This document shows, in pieces, positions 18,843 through 29,867 of a stretch of 64,000 bases of DNA. This stretch comes from Novosphingobium olei. GTDB lineage: Bacteria > Pseudomonadota > Alphaproteobacteria > Sphingomonadales > Sphingomonadaceae. Each line of letters opens with the position of its first letter. Positions within the stretch are counted from its first letter, which is position 1. The notes under the pieces were generated by a model. The model saw only the letters and a program-made list of their open reading frames with translations. It was not told the DNA's origin and did no database searches. Where the stretch lies: positions 248,001 to 312,000 of the forward strand of contig NZ_JABBGM010000004.1 in NCBI RefSeq assembly GCF_012927405.1, read 5' to 3'. The translations under genes and the position numbers were made by a program.

Positions 18843-18888
18843 CTCCTCTTCAAGGGGAGGAGGACCACCCGCAGGGTGGTGGAGGGGT
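18843..18888. repeat. Palindromic element, partial copy between dedA and gshB
   Basis: It contains hairpin ACCACCC-GCA-GGGTGGT (18864-18880) flanked by GGGGAGGAGG and GGAGGGG. The order matches the element inside glyS (53513-53618, read on its coding strand). There the hairpin is ACCGTCC-GCA-GGACGGT, so both stem arms have changed together. Confidence 0.65.
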
Positions 18889-18893
18889 AAGGC

Positions 18894-19841
18894 TTACAGC
18901 CGCCCCTCGATCGCGTCCCAGATCATGCCCGCCGTGTCGGTGCCGTTGAACCGGTCGATTGCCACGATGCCGGTGGGCGACGTCACGTTGATTTCGGTCA
19001 GGTACTTGCCGCCGATCACGTCGATGCCGACGAAGATCAGGCCGAGCCGCTTCAGCTCGGGCCCCAGCGCGGCGCAGATTTCCTGCTCCTGAGGCGTCAG
19101 CTCGGTCTTTTCGGCATAGCCGCCGACGGCGAGGTTGGAGCGGAATTCGCCCTCGCCCGGCTTGCGGTTGATGGCGCCCGCCACTTCGCCATCGACCAGC
19201 ACGATACGCTTGTCGCCGTTGGCGACTTCAGGAAGGAAGGCCTGCACCATGTGCGGTTCGGGCCAGGTCTGGTTGAACACCTCGAACAGCGCGCCCAGGT
19301 TCTCGCCCTCTTCCGAAACGCGGAAGATCGCCTTGCCGCCGTTGCCGTGGATCGGCTTGATCACGATGGCGCCATGACGTTTCTGGAAGGCGCGAACTTC
19401 CTCCACCGATCGGGTCACCAGCGTGGGCGGCATGAACCGGCGATAATCGAGCACCATCACCTTTTCGGGCGCATTGCGCACGCTGCGGGGATTGTTGACC
19501 ACCAGCGTCTCGCGCTCGATGCGTTCTAGCAGGTGCGTGGCGGTGATATAGCCCATGTGGAACGGCGGGTCCTGCCGCATCAGCACCACGTCGACATCGC
19601 GGCCAAGGTCCAGCCGGCGGCGTTCGCCCGCCTTGTAGTGATCGCCCACCACGCGCTGCACGGTTACCGGATGGGCGTGCGCGATCAGGCGGTCATCTTC
19701 GTCGAGGCTCAGCGCGCCGACGTCGTAGTGGAAGATCTCGTGCCCGCGTTCCTGCGCCGAAAGCATCAGCGCGAAGGTCGAATCCCCGGCGATGTTGATC
19801 GAATGGAGCGGGTCCATCTGGACAGCGACGCGAAGGGTCAT
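18894..19841 (-). CDS. gshB: Glutathione synthetase
   Basis: Joins gamma-glutamylcysteine and glycine using ATP. The 315 residues match prokaryotic GshB. The N-terminus LRVAVQMDPLHSINIAGDST is typical, the ATP-grasp loop is HGNGGKAIFRV (about 165), and the end has FVGIDVIGGKYLTEINVTSPTG with metal-binding Asp/Glu/Asn. It belongs to the conserved rsmI-yraN-gshB neighbourhood, although here a small plus-strand gene is interposed. Confidence 0.97.
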   Translation of the reverse strand: MTLRVAVQMDPLHSINIAGDSTFALMLSAQERGHEIFHYDVGALSLDEDDRLIAHAHPVTVQRVVGDHYKAGERRRLDLGRDVDVVLMRQDPPFHMGYITATHLLERIERETLVVNNPRSVRNAPEKVMVLDYRRFMPPTLVTRSVEEVRAFQKRHGAIVIKPIHGNGGKAIFRVSEEGENLGALFEVFNQTWPEPHMVQAFLPEVANGDKRIVLVDGEVAGAINRKPGEGEFRSNLAVGGYAEKTELTPQEQEICAALGPELKRLGLIFVGIDVIGGKYLTEINVTSPTGIVAIDRFNGTDTAGMIWDAIEGRL

Positions 19842-19959
19842 CGGGCAAGCACCTCAGTCAAATCTCTGATGCAGCCCTTAAGGCCGAATTGGCAGGCGTG
19901 CGACCACTTTCGCGCAGCCGCAGTCCGCGGCGCAACCCGCACAGGAAAAGGGACCTTCC

Positions 19960-20121
19960 ATGCGCAAGATCATCACTGCCGCCGCTGCTGCCGCAACCGT
20001 TCTGGGCTTCAGCGCCTCGGCAATCGCCAACCCCGCCCCGCACCCGACCGAACACCCCAAGGACGATCACGCCGGCGACCACAAGGACGGCGAGCACAAG
20101 GACGAGCACAAGCCGCACTGA
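19960..20121 (+). CDS. Small secreted His/Lys/Asp-rich protein (53 residues)
   Basis: Not assigned to a family. A clean signal peptide (MRKIITAAAAAATVLGFSAS, cleavage near AIAN) is followed by about 30 residues composed almost only of His, Asp, Lys, Glu, Gly and Pro, including repeats of the form HKDGEHKDEHK. The composition suggests metal or proton binding in the periplasm. ATG at 19960 follows a GGAAAAGGGA stretch. It is antisense-inserted between gshB and yraN. Confidence 0.65.
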   Translation: MRKIITAAAAAATVLGFSASAIANPAPHPTEHPKDDHAGDHKDGEHKDEHKPH

Positions 20122-20169
20122 GCAAGGCTTGAAGCTTCCGGCCTGAGCCCAACGGCTCGGGCCATCATG

Positions 20170-20541
20170 TCACGCGCCGGGTTGCCACACGTTGGTAAGC
20201 CGGCGCGGCCATGCCCAGGGCGCCAGCAAGATCACGTCTAGCTGCGCACTGTCCCTGTCCTTCAGGAACCGCCCGGCCACGCCTTCAGCCGCGCGGGCCA
20301 CCCTGCGAAAGCGCCGCGGATCCACCGCCCGGTCGCGCTCGGCCACCGAATTGCGCCACTTCACCTCGACGAAAGCCACCGTGCGCCCCTTGCGCGCGAC
20401 GATATCGAGCTCGCCAGCGTGAACCCGCAACCGGCGCGCCAGCACGCGCCAGCCGGTCAGCCGCAAGTACCAGCACGCCAGCGTTTCGCCCTTGCGGCCG
20501 TTTTCCTCGGCCTGCACCCGTCTGCGTCGTCTGCTGCTCAT
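20170..20541 (-). CDS. YraN family (UPF0102) nuclease-like protein
   Basis: A 123-residue protein with the Holliday-junction-resolvase-like fold of UPF0102. Conserved residues are visible in AEENGRKGETLACWYLRLTG, the acidic GELDIVARKG, and FVEVKWRN (Glu-x-Lys of the nuclease core). Its ATG at 20541 overlaps the rsmI stop as ATGA, a standard coupled arrangement. The frame is open upstream through rsmI, but the family N-terminus fits this start. Confidence 0.92.
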   Translation of the reverse strand: MSSRRRRRVQAEENGRKGETLACWYLRLTGWRVLARRLRVHAGELDIVARKGRTVAFVEVKWRNSVAERDRAVDPRRFRRVARAAEGVAGRFLKDRDSAQLDVILLAPWAWPRRLTNVWQPGA

Positions 20542-21371
20542 TTCAGTTCCATTGCCCGCGCATAAAGCGCTTTGCGATCGATCCCCAAAGCCTTGGCCAC
20601 GCTGCCCGCGGCCTGGCTCACGCTCATTGTTTCGAGTGCCTGGCGCAGCGCGGCGTCGACGTCCGCCTCGCCCGGTGCGGCGGGCGCGGGCGGAGGCCCG
20701 GCCAGCAGCACGATCTCGCCCTTGGGCGGATGCGCGGTGTAGTGCGCGGCCAGCTCCACGGCCGTGCCGGTGCGGCATTCCTCGTGCAGCTTGGTCAGCT
20801 CGCGCGCCACGGCGATCTCGCGCCCCGGCATGATCCGCGCCATCGCCTCCAGGCTATCCACTAAACGCGGCCCGGTCTCGTAGAACACCAGCGTGGCCGG
20901 AACGGCGGCGAGTTCGCCCAGCGCATCGCCGCGCGCCTTGTCCTTGGAAGGCAGGAATCCGGCGAACATGAAGCGGTCGGTCGGCAGGCCCGCCAGCGTC
21001 AGCGCCACCACCAGCGCGCTCGGCCCGGGCAGGCTGGTCACCGCGATCCCCCGCTCGCGCGCGGTGCGCACCAGCTTGTAGCCCGGGTCGGAGATCAGCG
21101 GCGTGCCCGCGTCCGATACCAGCGCGACGGGCTTTTCGCACATTTCGGCGAGCAGCTTATCGCGCGCGTCTTCGCTCGCGTGATCGTCATAGCGCCGCAT
21201 CGGGCGCTTGATCCCCAGATGATTCAACAACTTGCCCGTGACGCGGGTGTCTTCGCACGCTATCACGGCACAGCCCGAAAGGACCTCGGCGGCGCGACGC
21301 GTCAGGTCGCCGAGATTGCCAATCGGTGTAGCGACAATGTAGAGCCCCGGCGGGAGCGCAGGCGTATCCAT
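20538..21371 (-). CDS. rsmI: 16S rRNA 2'-O-methyltransferase RsmI
   Basis: Methylates C1402 of 16S rRNA using S-adenosylmethionine. The 277-residue protein has PGLYIVATPIGNLGDLT, CEDTRVT, SDAGTPLISDPGYKLV and SLPGPSA motifs, and a C-terminal helical domain. ATG at 21371 was selected because a GGA lies about ten bases upstream; a second ATG two codons earlier is possible. It is divergent from the LpoA-like gene with only 40 bp between starts. Confidence 0.96.
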   Translation of the reverse strand: MDTPALPPGLYIVATPIGNLGDLTRRAAEVLSGCAVIACEDTRVTGKLLNHLGIKRPMRRYDDHASEDARDKLLAEMCEKPVALVSDAGTPLISDPGYKLVRTARERGIAVTSLPGPSALVVALTLAGLPTDRFMFAGFLPSKDKARGDALGELAAVPATLVFYETGPRLVDSLEAMARIMPGREIAVARELTKLHEECRTGTAVELAAHYTAHPPKGEIVLLAGPPPAPAAPGEADVDAALRQALETMSVSQAAGSVAKALGIDRKALYARAMELK

Positions 21372-21411
21372 GCGCATTCCAATGGACCGGGCGACGGGGA
21401 GCGGCAAGAGC

Positions 21412-22566
21412 ATGAATGAAGGCAATCCGGCAGCGACCACGGTCATGACCCGGCGCTTTGCGGTGCTGGCGACGCTTTCGCTGCTGGCAGGTTGCGCGGT
21501 GATCCCCAAGACCGGCCCGGCGCCCGCGCCCAGGCCGACCGAGGCGGCGCCCGATTCCAACGTGCTGCCGACCGATGCCGATCGCCACCGCATCGCCCTG
21601 CTGGTGCCGATGACCGGCCCCAACGCAAGCGTCGGCCAGGCGATCGCCAACGCCGCGACGATGGCGCTGCTCGATACCAACGCGCAAAGCCTGCGCATCA
21701 CCACCTACGACACGTCGGCCGGCGCTGGCGTCGCCGCCACGCGGGCGATCCAGGACGGCAACAAGCTGATCCTGGGGCCGCTGATGGCCGACGATGTCGT
21801 CGCCGTCGCCGCCGTGGCGCGGCCCGCGAAGGTGCCGATGATCACTTATTCCAACGATGCCAGCGTCGCCACCAGCGACGTCTTCGTGCTGGGCCAGGTG
21901 CCCGGCCAGTCGGTCGCGCGCGTGCTGGGATATGCCAAGTCGCACGGCGTCAACCGCGTGGGCGCGCTGGTGCCCGGCGGCGTCTATGGCCAACGCGTGT
22001 CCGCCGCGCTTTCGGCCAGCGCGCAGCGCGAAGGTCTGACCGTTACCGGCATCGAAAGCTATGCCCGCGGCAATACCTCGGTCGCCAGCGCGGTGCGCCG
22101 GATCAAGGCCAAGGGCCCGGTCGATGCGCTGCTGATCGCCGATGGCCCGCGCATTGCGCTGACCGCCGCGCCGCAGGCCGGCGGCACGCGCCTGATCGGC
22201 ACCGAATTGTGGAGTGGCGATGCCGCCGTGGCCAAGAGCCCGGCGATGAAGGGCGCCTGGTTCGCCGCCGTGTCCGACCGCCGCTTCGGCCAGTTCGAAC
22301 AGTCCTACCGCAATCGCTTCGGCGCCACGCCAGCGCGGCTTGCCACGCTGGGCTACGATTCCGTGCTGCTGACGCTCAACGTGGCGCGCAACTGGCGCCC
22401 GGGCACCGCCTTCCCCACCGCGCGGCTGGCCGATCGCGATGGCTACATCGGGCTCGACGGCGTGTTCCGCTTCAACGCCAACGGCGTTGCCGAACGGGCG
22501 ATGGAAGTGCGCGAGGTATCGGGCGGCACCTTCGTCACCGTCAGCCCGGCGCCTTCACGCTTCTGA
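21412..22566 (+). CDS. Penicillin-binding protein activator (LpoA-like lipoprotein)
   Basis: A 384-residue lipoprotein with a periplasmic type I binding-protein fold. Lipobox LSLLAGC is near residue 25, followed by a Pro/Ala linker and the domain beginning HRIALLVPMTGPNASVGQAI. Later blocks (NKLILGPLMADDV, GTELWSG) match bacterial penicillin-binding protein activators, which stimulate peptidoglycan synthases from the outer membrane. It is divergent from rsmI, as in many alphaproteobacteria. It carries only the binding-protein domain, unlike enterobacterial LpoA, which has an added TPR domain. Confidence 0.88.
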   Translation: MNEGNPAATTVMTRRFAVLATLSLLAGCAVIPKTGPAPAPRPTEAAPDSNVLPTDADRHRIALLVPMTGPNASVGQAIANAATMALLDTNAQSLRITTYDTSAGAGVAATRAIQDGNKLILGPLMADDVVAVAAVARPAKVPMITYSNDASVATSDVFVLGQVPGQSVARVLGYAKSHGVNRVGALVPGGVYGQRVSAALSASAQREGLTVTGIESYARGNTSVASAVRRIKAKGPVDALLIADGPRIALTAAPQAGGTRLIGTELWSGDAAVAKSPAMKGAWFAAVSDRRFGQFEQSYRNRFGATPARLATLGYDSVLLTLNVARNWRPGTAFPTARLADRDGYIGLDGVFRFNANGVAERAMEVREVSGGTFVTVSPAPSRF

Positions 22567-22673
22567 TCCGCGCATCGGGCGGCGCCTTAGGCCGCGCGAA
22601 CGCTTCGAAAAGGGCGGGATAAGGACACGGTCCGGCTTGCGTGCGGATTCGCGCGTGTTCTATACACGTTCGC

Positions 22674-24686
<2,013 letters not shown>

Positions 24687-24711
24687 TCGGGGCCTGATCG
24701 GCCTCCACCGC

Positions 24712-24951
24712 CTAATGCTTCAGGTGGCTGCCCACCGCATCGATAAGCCGCTTCGATAGCGGATCACCGGGCTCGCCATTGCGCGCGGCGCGGTCGGCAA
24801 AGTGGATCAGGATCGCGCCGAGGACGGCGGTGGCCAGCGCCTCAAGCTCTTCGCCCTGAAGGCGGGCAATGAACGCGTTGGCCTGCTTGCGCGCCTTCTT
24901 CGGCAGGCGGAACCCGTTGATCTTGCGCGGCAACTTGAACGTCTTGGCCAT
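24712..24951 (-). CDS. Conserved hypothetical protein, 79 residues
   Basis: Function unknown. A basic N-terminus (MAKTFKLPRKINGFRLPKKA) is followed by a helical stretch (ELEALATAVLGAILIHFADR) and LSKRLIDAVGSHLKH at the end. ATG at 24951 has GGAG eight bases upstream. It converges with parE. The helical and basic composition would suit a small DNA- or protein-binding factor, but nothing specific supports that. Confidence 0.65.
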   Translation of the reverse strand: MAKTFKLPRKINGFRLPKKARKQANAFIARLQGEELEALATAVLGAILIHFADRAARNGEPGDPLSKRLIDAVGSHLKH

Positions 24952-25071
24952 GGGGATCGCTCCATTGCTCTCCATCCGGCTTCAGAACGCATCACGCTGC
25001 CATCGGCTCCCCCTTGCGCGCCGCAGAGATTTGTCTCACGCTGTCACCAATAAGGGGGAGGCAATCAGGAC

Positions 25072-26151
25072 ATGACGGAACGACCGCACTTCGAAGTGCT
25101 CGACGGGTTGCGCGGGATCGCAGCGCTGCTGGTGCTGGTATTTCACGTCAACGAAATCCCGGTGATGGGCGACCCTGCCCGCAACATCCTTCCCCATGGC
25201 GCGCTGGCGGTCGATTTCTTCTTCTGCCTGTCGGGCTTCGTCGTGTCCTACGCCTATGACCGGCGCTGGGCGCGGGGCATGGGCTTTGGCGAATTCGTCA
25301 AGCGCCGCCTGATCCGGCTTCACCCGCTGGTGATCCTCGCTACCGCGATCGGCGCTGCGGTCTATTTCCTGGGGCCGTTCCGCGGGCCCGGCTGGGACAT
25401 CGGGCCGGTGGCGGCGGCGACCACGATCGCGCTCGCCCTGCTGGTCCTTCCCTATCCCGGCCTGCCCGGCCGCTTCGAAGACACCCATTCGCTCGATGGT
25501 CCCACGTGGACGCTGTTCCAGGAATATGTCGGCAACCTCGCCTATGCGCTCGTGCTGCGCCACCTTGGCAACCGCGTGCTGCTGGCCCTGGCGGCAATCG
25601 CTGCCATCGTGCTGGGCTGGGCCGCGGTCAGCCACGGCAAGCTGTCGCTCGGCTTCGGCTGGGAGACCTTTCCCTACGCCTTCGTCCGGCTGGCCTTCCC
25701 GTTCATCTTCGGCCTTTGGCTGCACCGGATGCTCCCCGCGCTGCCCAGGCTGCGCCTCGGCCTCGTGCCGCTGGGCCTGCTGATGACTGGCGCGCTCGCC
25801 CTGCCGTTCCTCGGCACGGCCGATGCCGCCACGGCCAACGGCTTGCTTGAAGCGGCGATGGTCATCGTGCTGTTCCCGCTGATCGTGCTGTTCGGCGCGC
25901 ATTCCGACGTCGGGCCGCGCACGCTGGCAACGGCGCGCGTGCTGGGGCGGCTGTCGTACCCGCTCTACATCCTGCACTACCCGTTCATCTACAAGTTCGC
26001 CGACTGGGTGATCCTGACCGAGCCAAAGCCCGGCGCCGTGCTCGCAGTGGCGCTGGTCATTCCGCCCGCGATGATCGCGCTGGGCTGGGCGGGCTTGCGG
26101 CTGTGGGACGAACCGCTGCGCGCCGCGCTGTCGCGTCGGCTCAAAGCCTAG
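25072..26151 (+). CDS. Acyltransferase family 3 (OafA/YrhL type) membrane protein
   Basis: A 359-residue polytopic membrane protein that probably O-acylates a surface glycan. The N-terminus FEVLDGLRGIAALLVLVFHV holds the conserved Arg and His of the family. About ten membrane helices follow, with GALAVDFFFCLSGFVVSYAY near residue 45. The stop shares CTAG with the stop of the convergent TonB-like gene. The modified sugar cannot be inferred. Confidence 0.9.
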   Translation: MTERPHFEVLDGLRGIAALLVLVFHVNEIPVMGDPARNILPHGALAVDFFFCLSGFVVSYAYDRRWARGMGFGEFVKRRLIRLHPLVILATAIGAAVYFLGPFRGPGWDIGPVAAATTIALALLVLPYPGLPGRFEDTHSLDGPTWTLFQEYVGNLAYALVLRHLGNRVLLALAAIAAIVLGWAAVSHGKLSLGFGWETFPYAFVRLAFPFIFGLWLHRMLPALPRLRLGLVPLGLLMTGALALPFLGTADAATANGLLEAAMVIVLFPLIVLFGAHSDVGPRTLATARVLGRLSYPLYILHYPFIYKFADWVILTEPKPGAVLAVALVIPPAMIALGWAGLRLWDEPLRAALSRRLKA

Positions 26152-26942
26152 CGCCCGTCGCTGTCCTTGGCCGGCTGGCGGAAGTCGAAGCGGATGCGCA
26201 CCCAGGTGCCCAGCTGCGGCTTGCCATCGACGCGCGGCGGGCGGACCAGGAATTGCCACGCGGCCTGGCGCAGCGCGCGCGCCAGGCCCGATCCGGGGGG
26301 CGATTCGCCCAGCTCGCGGCAATCCTCGACATGATAGTCCTGGATCGTGCGGCAGGCGATCATCGCCCACGATCCGGGCGCGCGGCCGGCGGGCAGATAG
26401 GGCGCCAATTCCGCATCGCGCGGTTCGCGGTACCACTGCGCGGCATAAAGCACCGCCCCGCCCGGCCCTTCGCCCACGCCCGCAGAGGCGCCGCCGCTGC
26501 CGCTGTCGCCCGCGCCGCCCGCCGCCGGTGGCGCGGCCTTGGCCATCTTGCCGATGTCGGCCGCGGCAAAATCCTTGCGGCTCATCACGATGAAGCCCGG
26601 CGGCAGGGTCGGGCTTTCGGTGGGCACGATCACGCGCGGCGGGATCTTCACCGCCTGGCGCACCGGCTCGGGCTGCGGCTGGACCGGCTGCTTTTGCGCC
26701 ACCGCCTTCTTCTTTTCGGGCTGCTCGCGCTCCGCCTTCTTCTCCTCGCCCTTGTCCTGGCTGAGGTTCACGGCGGTCAGCTGGCCCTTCCCCTCGCCGC
26801 CGAACTCGATGTAATCGCCCATCCGCACCACGATCGCGGCGAGCGCAAAGCATACCGCGGCGGCAAGCACGATGGCGCGCGGCCGGTCACGTTTGGAGGC
26901 GCCATAGCGCGAAGGGGCAAACGGTTGGGCCTCGACATTCAT
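26148..26942 (-). CDS. TonB-like periplasm-spanning protein
   Basis: The 264-residue protein has the layout of an energy-transducing TonB: a short cytoplasmic start, one membrane helix (AIVLAAAVCFALAAIVV, about residues 24-40), a charged and proline-rich linker (EKKKAVAQKQPVQPQPEPV), and a globular C-terminal domain. The C-terminal region has CRTIQDYHVEDCRELGESPP, close in style to the cysteine-paired TonB-C domains of sphingomonads. The YP motif of classical TonB was not seen. No ExbB/ExbD neighbours are present. It could instead be an envelope scaffold. Confidence 0.6.
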   Translation of the reverse strand: MNVEAQPFAPSRYGASKRDRPRAIVLAAAVCFALAAIVVRMGDYIEFGGEGKGQLTAVNLSQDKGEEKKAEREQPEKKKAVAQKQPVQPQPEPVRQAVKIPPRVIVPTESPTLPPGFIVMSRKDFAAADIGKMAKAAPPAAGGAGDSGSGGASAGVGEGPGGAVLYAAQWYREPRDAELAPYLPAGRAPGSWAMIACRTIQDYHVEDCRELGESPPGSGLARALRQAAWQFLVRPPRVDGKPQLGTWVRIRFDFRQPAKDSDGR

Positions 26943-27089
26943 TGCCTGCCGCCTAGACCCTCAATTCTGACAGGACAATGTACGGCACATGAAGCGCAAG
27001 AGAGTCTTGCCAGCCGCCAACCGCCTGCTATCGTTTAACCAACCGATTAACTCAGAGACACCCGACCAGAACAGAGCAAGGGACAGCCG

Positions 27090-27932
27090 ATGCGCTTCGA
27101 AGGTACCCAGAACTATGTCGCCACCGACGATCTCAAGGTGGCGGTCAACGCCGCGGTGCTGCTGCGCCGCCCCCTGCTCGTCAAGGGCGAGCCCGGCACC
27201 GGCAAGACCGTGCTGGCGCACGAAATCGCCAAGGCCGTCGGCGCGCCGCTGATCGAATGGAACATCAAGTCCACGACCAAGGCGCAGCAGGGCCTCTATG
27301 AATACGACGCGGTGGCCCGCCTGCGCGACGGCCAGCTGGGCGATGAACGCGTCCACGACATCCGCAACTACATCAAGAAGGGCAAGCTGTGGGAAGCGTT
27401 CACCGCGCCGCAGCTTCCCGTGCTGCTGATCGACGAGATCGACAAGGCGGACATCGAGTTCCCGAACGACCTGCTGCAGGAGCTCGATCGCATGAGCTTC
27501 GATGTCTATGAAACGCAGGAGCGGATCGCGGCCAAGGAACGCCCGATCGTGGTGATCACCTCGAACAACGAGAAGGAACTGCCCGACGCGTTCCTGCGCC
27601 GCTGCTTCTTCCACTACATCAAGTTCCCCGACCGCGACACGATGCAGGCGATCATCGACGTCCACTTCCCCGGCATCCAGAAGACGCTGGTGACCAAGGC
27701 GATGGAAGTGTTCTACGAAGTGCGCGACGTGCCGGGGCTGAAGAAGAAGCCCTCGACCAGCGAACTGCTCGACTGGCTCAAGCTGCTGCTGAACGAGGAC
27801 ATGCCGCTCGACGTGCTGCAGAACCGCGATCCGACCAAGGCGATCCCGCCGCTGCATGGGGCCTTGCTCAAGAACGAGCAGGACATCATGCTGTTCGAGA
27901 AGCTGGCCTTCATGGCCCGCCGCCCGAGCTGA
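27090..27932 (+). CDS. MoxR family AAA+ ATPase
   Basis: A 280-residue chaperone-like ATPase. Walker A is GEPGTGKTVLAHE (about 36-48), Walker B is VLLIDEIDKAD (about 112-122), and sensor residues lie in VVITSNNEKELPDAFLRRC. MoxR proteins work with VWA-domain partners to mature or activate other complexes. A VWA protein gene follows 500 bp downstream with a small GFA gene between, so the three probably form one transcription unit. Confidence 0.93.
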   Translation: MRFEGTQNYVATDDLKVAVNAAVLLRRPLLVKGEPGTGKTVLAHEIAKAVGAPLIEWNIKSTTKAQQGLYEYDAVARLRDGQLGDERVHDIRNYIKKGKLWEAFTAPQLPVLLIDEIDKADIEFPNDLLQELDRMSFDVYETQERIAAKERPIVVITSNNEKELPDAFLRRCFFHYIKFPDRDTMQAIIDVHFPGIQKTLVTKAMEVFYEVRDVPGLKKKPSTSELLDWLKLLLNEDMPLDVLQNRDPTKAIPPLHGALLKNEQDIMLFEKLAFMARRPS

Positions 27933-27971
27933 AACCAGTTGGGCTGATCCAGAGGAAGGAGCCGCCAGACG

Positions 27972-28436
27972 ATGACCGCACCCTATTCCGGGCGCTGCGC
28001 CTGTGGCGCGGTCACGCTGGCGATTTCGGCCGAACCGATGACCACGCGCCAGTGCTGGTGCCGCCAGTGCCAGAAGATCGCCGCCGGCGGTCCGACGCAC
28101 AACGCGATCTTCGCGGCCGAGGCCGTGGCGATCGAGGGCACGCTGGCGAGCGGCGGGTGGCAGGCGGCAAGCGGCAACACGCTGACCTTCCACTTCTGCC
28201 CGGCCTGCGGCACGCAGATCTATGGCCAGAGTTCGGCCCGCCCGCATCTCAAGACCGTGCGCTTCGGCGCGCTGGATGCGGGGCACGGGCTGGAACCCGA
28301 AGTCGTGATCTGGACCGACGATGCCCCCGCCTGGGCGCAGATCGATCCGGCGCGCGAAAGCTGGCCCCAGCAGCCGCCTGCTCAGCCACCTGCCCAACCG
28401 TCCGCCGCGCCCTCCACTCCCCCTTCAGGGACCTGA
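27972..28436 (+). CDS. GFA family zinc protein
   Basis: A 154-residue protein of the glutathione-dependent formaldehyde-activating fold. Zinc-binding cysteines are in GRCACGAVTL, QCWCRQCQK and FCPACGTQIYG. The C-terminal 25 residues are Pro/Ala-rich low complexity (QPPAQPPAQPSAAPSTPPSG), probably an extension. It lies 40 bp after moxR and 4 bp before the VWA gene. Enzymatic activity is unproven for most family members. Confidence 0.88.
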   Translation: MTAPYSGRCACGAVTLAISAEPMTTRQCWCRQCQKIAAGGPTHNAIFAAEAVAIEGTLASGGWQAASGNTLTFHFCPACGTQIYGQSSARPHLKTVRFGALDAGHGLEPEVVIWTDDAPAWAQIDPARESWPQQPPAQPPAQPSAAPSTPPSGT

Positions 28437-28440
28437 ACCG

Positions 28441-29622
28441 ATGTTCTTCAACTTCGTCGACGAACTGCGCGCGGCGGGCATTCCCGCCAGCTTCAAGGAG
28501 CACCTCGTGCTGCTGGAGGCGCTCGACAAGGACGTGATCGAGCAGACGCCCGAGGCGTTTTACTACCTTTCGCGCGCCACCTTCGTGAAGGACGAAGGCC
28601 TGCTCGACCGCTTCGATCAGGTGTTCAACAAGGTGTTCAAGGGCATCCTGACCGATTACGGCCAGCGCCCGGTCGACATTCCCGAGGACTGGCTCAAGGC
28701 CGTCGCCGAGAAGTTCCTCACCGAAGAGGAAATGGAAAAGATCAAGGCCATGGGCTCCTGGGAGGAGATCATGGACACGCTGAAGAAGCGGCTGGAGGAG
28801 CAGGAAAAGCGCCACCAGGGCGGCAACAAGTGGATCGGCACCGGCGGCACGTCGCCCTTCGGCAATTCGGGCTACAATCCCGAAGGCGTGCGCATCGGCG
28901 GCGAAAGCAAGCACGGCCGCGCGATCAAGGTCTGGGAAAAGCGCGAATTCCAGAACCTGGACAACACCAAGGAACTGGGCACCCGCAACATCAAGGTGGC
29001 GCTGCGCCGGCTGCGCCGCTTCGCCCGCGAAGGCAACCCGGACGAGCTGGACCTCGAAGGCACGATCGAAGGCACCGCCAAGCAGGGCTGGCTCGACATC
29101 CGCATGCGCGCCGAGCGCAAGAATGCGGTCAAGCTGCTGCTGTTCCTCGACGTCGGCGGATCGATGGACCCGTTCATCCGCATGGTGGAGGAACTGTTCA
29201 GCGCGGCCACGGCCGAGTTCAAGAACATGGAATTCTTCTACTTCCACAACTGCCTGTACGAAGGCGTGTGGAAGGACAACAAGCGCCGCTGGTCGGAACG
29301 GACCAAGACCTGGGACATCCTCCACAAGTACGGCCACGACTACAAGATCGTGTTCGTGGGCGATGCGGCGATGAGCCCCTACGAGATCAGCCATCCCGGC
29401 GGCAGCGTGGAACACTTCAACGAGGAAGCCGGTGCCGTCTGGCTGCATCGCGTGGCGCAAACCTATCCGGCGACGGTGTGGCTGAACCCGGTGCCCGAGA
29501 AGCAGTGGACCTATTCGCAGTCCACCAAGATGATCAAGGACATCATGAACGGATCGATGTTCCCGCTGACACTTGAAGGACTCGACGGCGCGATGCGGGA
29601 ACTGACGCGCAAGAAGCACTGA
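28441..29622 (+). CDS. VWA domain protein (CoxE-like), MoxR partner
   Basis: A 393-residue protein with an N-terminal helical region and a C-terminal von Willebrand A domain beginning near residue 230. The MIDAS reads LFLDVGGSMDPF; the first serine of the usual DxSxS is glycine, as is common in this CoxE-like group. A second conserved piece is IVFVGDAAMSPYEI. It is the third gene of the moxR-GFA-VWA unit. The client of the pair cannot be identified here. Confidence 0.9.
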   Translation: MFFNFVDELRAAGIPASFKEHLVLLEALDKDVIEQTPEAFYYLSRATFVKDEGLLDRFDQVFNKVFKGILTDYGQRPVDIPEDWLKAVAEKFLTEEEMEKIKAMGSWEEIMDTLKKRLEEQEKRHQGGNKWIGTGGTSPFGNSGYNPEGVRIGGESKHGRAIKVWEKREFQNLDNTKELGTRNIKVALRRLRRFAREGNPDELDLEGTIEGTAKQGWLDIRMRAERKNAVKLLLFLDVGGSMDPFIRMVEELFSAATAEFKNMEFFYFHNCLYEGVWKDNKRRWSERTKTWDILHKYGHDYKIVFVGDAAMSPYEISHPGGSVEHFNEEAGAVWLHRVAQTYPATVWLNPVPEKQWTYSQSTKMIKDIMNGSMFPLTLEGLDGAMRELTRKKH

Positions 29623-29640
29623 GCGCGCAGGCACCACTGC

Positions 29641-29826
29641 TGCGGCACCCAAGTTGACGAAGTTGACAGACTTCTGAGCGAAAAATTGGGCTTGCACCCG
29701 GCGGACGCGTCTACGCCGGCCGGGTTTCGCCGACATCCGACCGATGCCACTGAAATATCGGGCTTTCCCGAGAGCGCAGCAGGTTTGCATCGACGCAGCA
29801 TACCGGCCGCCCGACCTGTAGGACAG
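29641..29826 (-). repeat. Dispersed repeat, copy B
   Basis: Reverse-strand relative of the stretch at 14601-14795. The strong block at 29646-29681 includes the reverse of GTCAACTTCGTCAACTTGGG, and CTGTAGGACAG is at 29816-29826. The whole interval 29623-29918 has no credible gene. Confidence 0.45.
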
Positions 29827-29867
29827 GCGCGCCGAATGCTGCATATGCAAGACATGTGTCAACTTCA

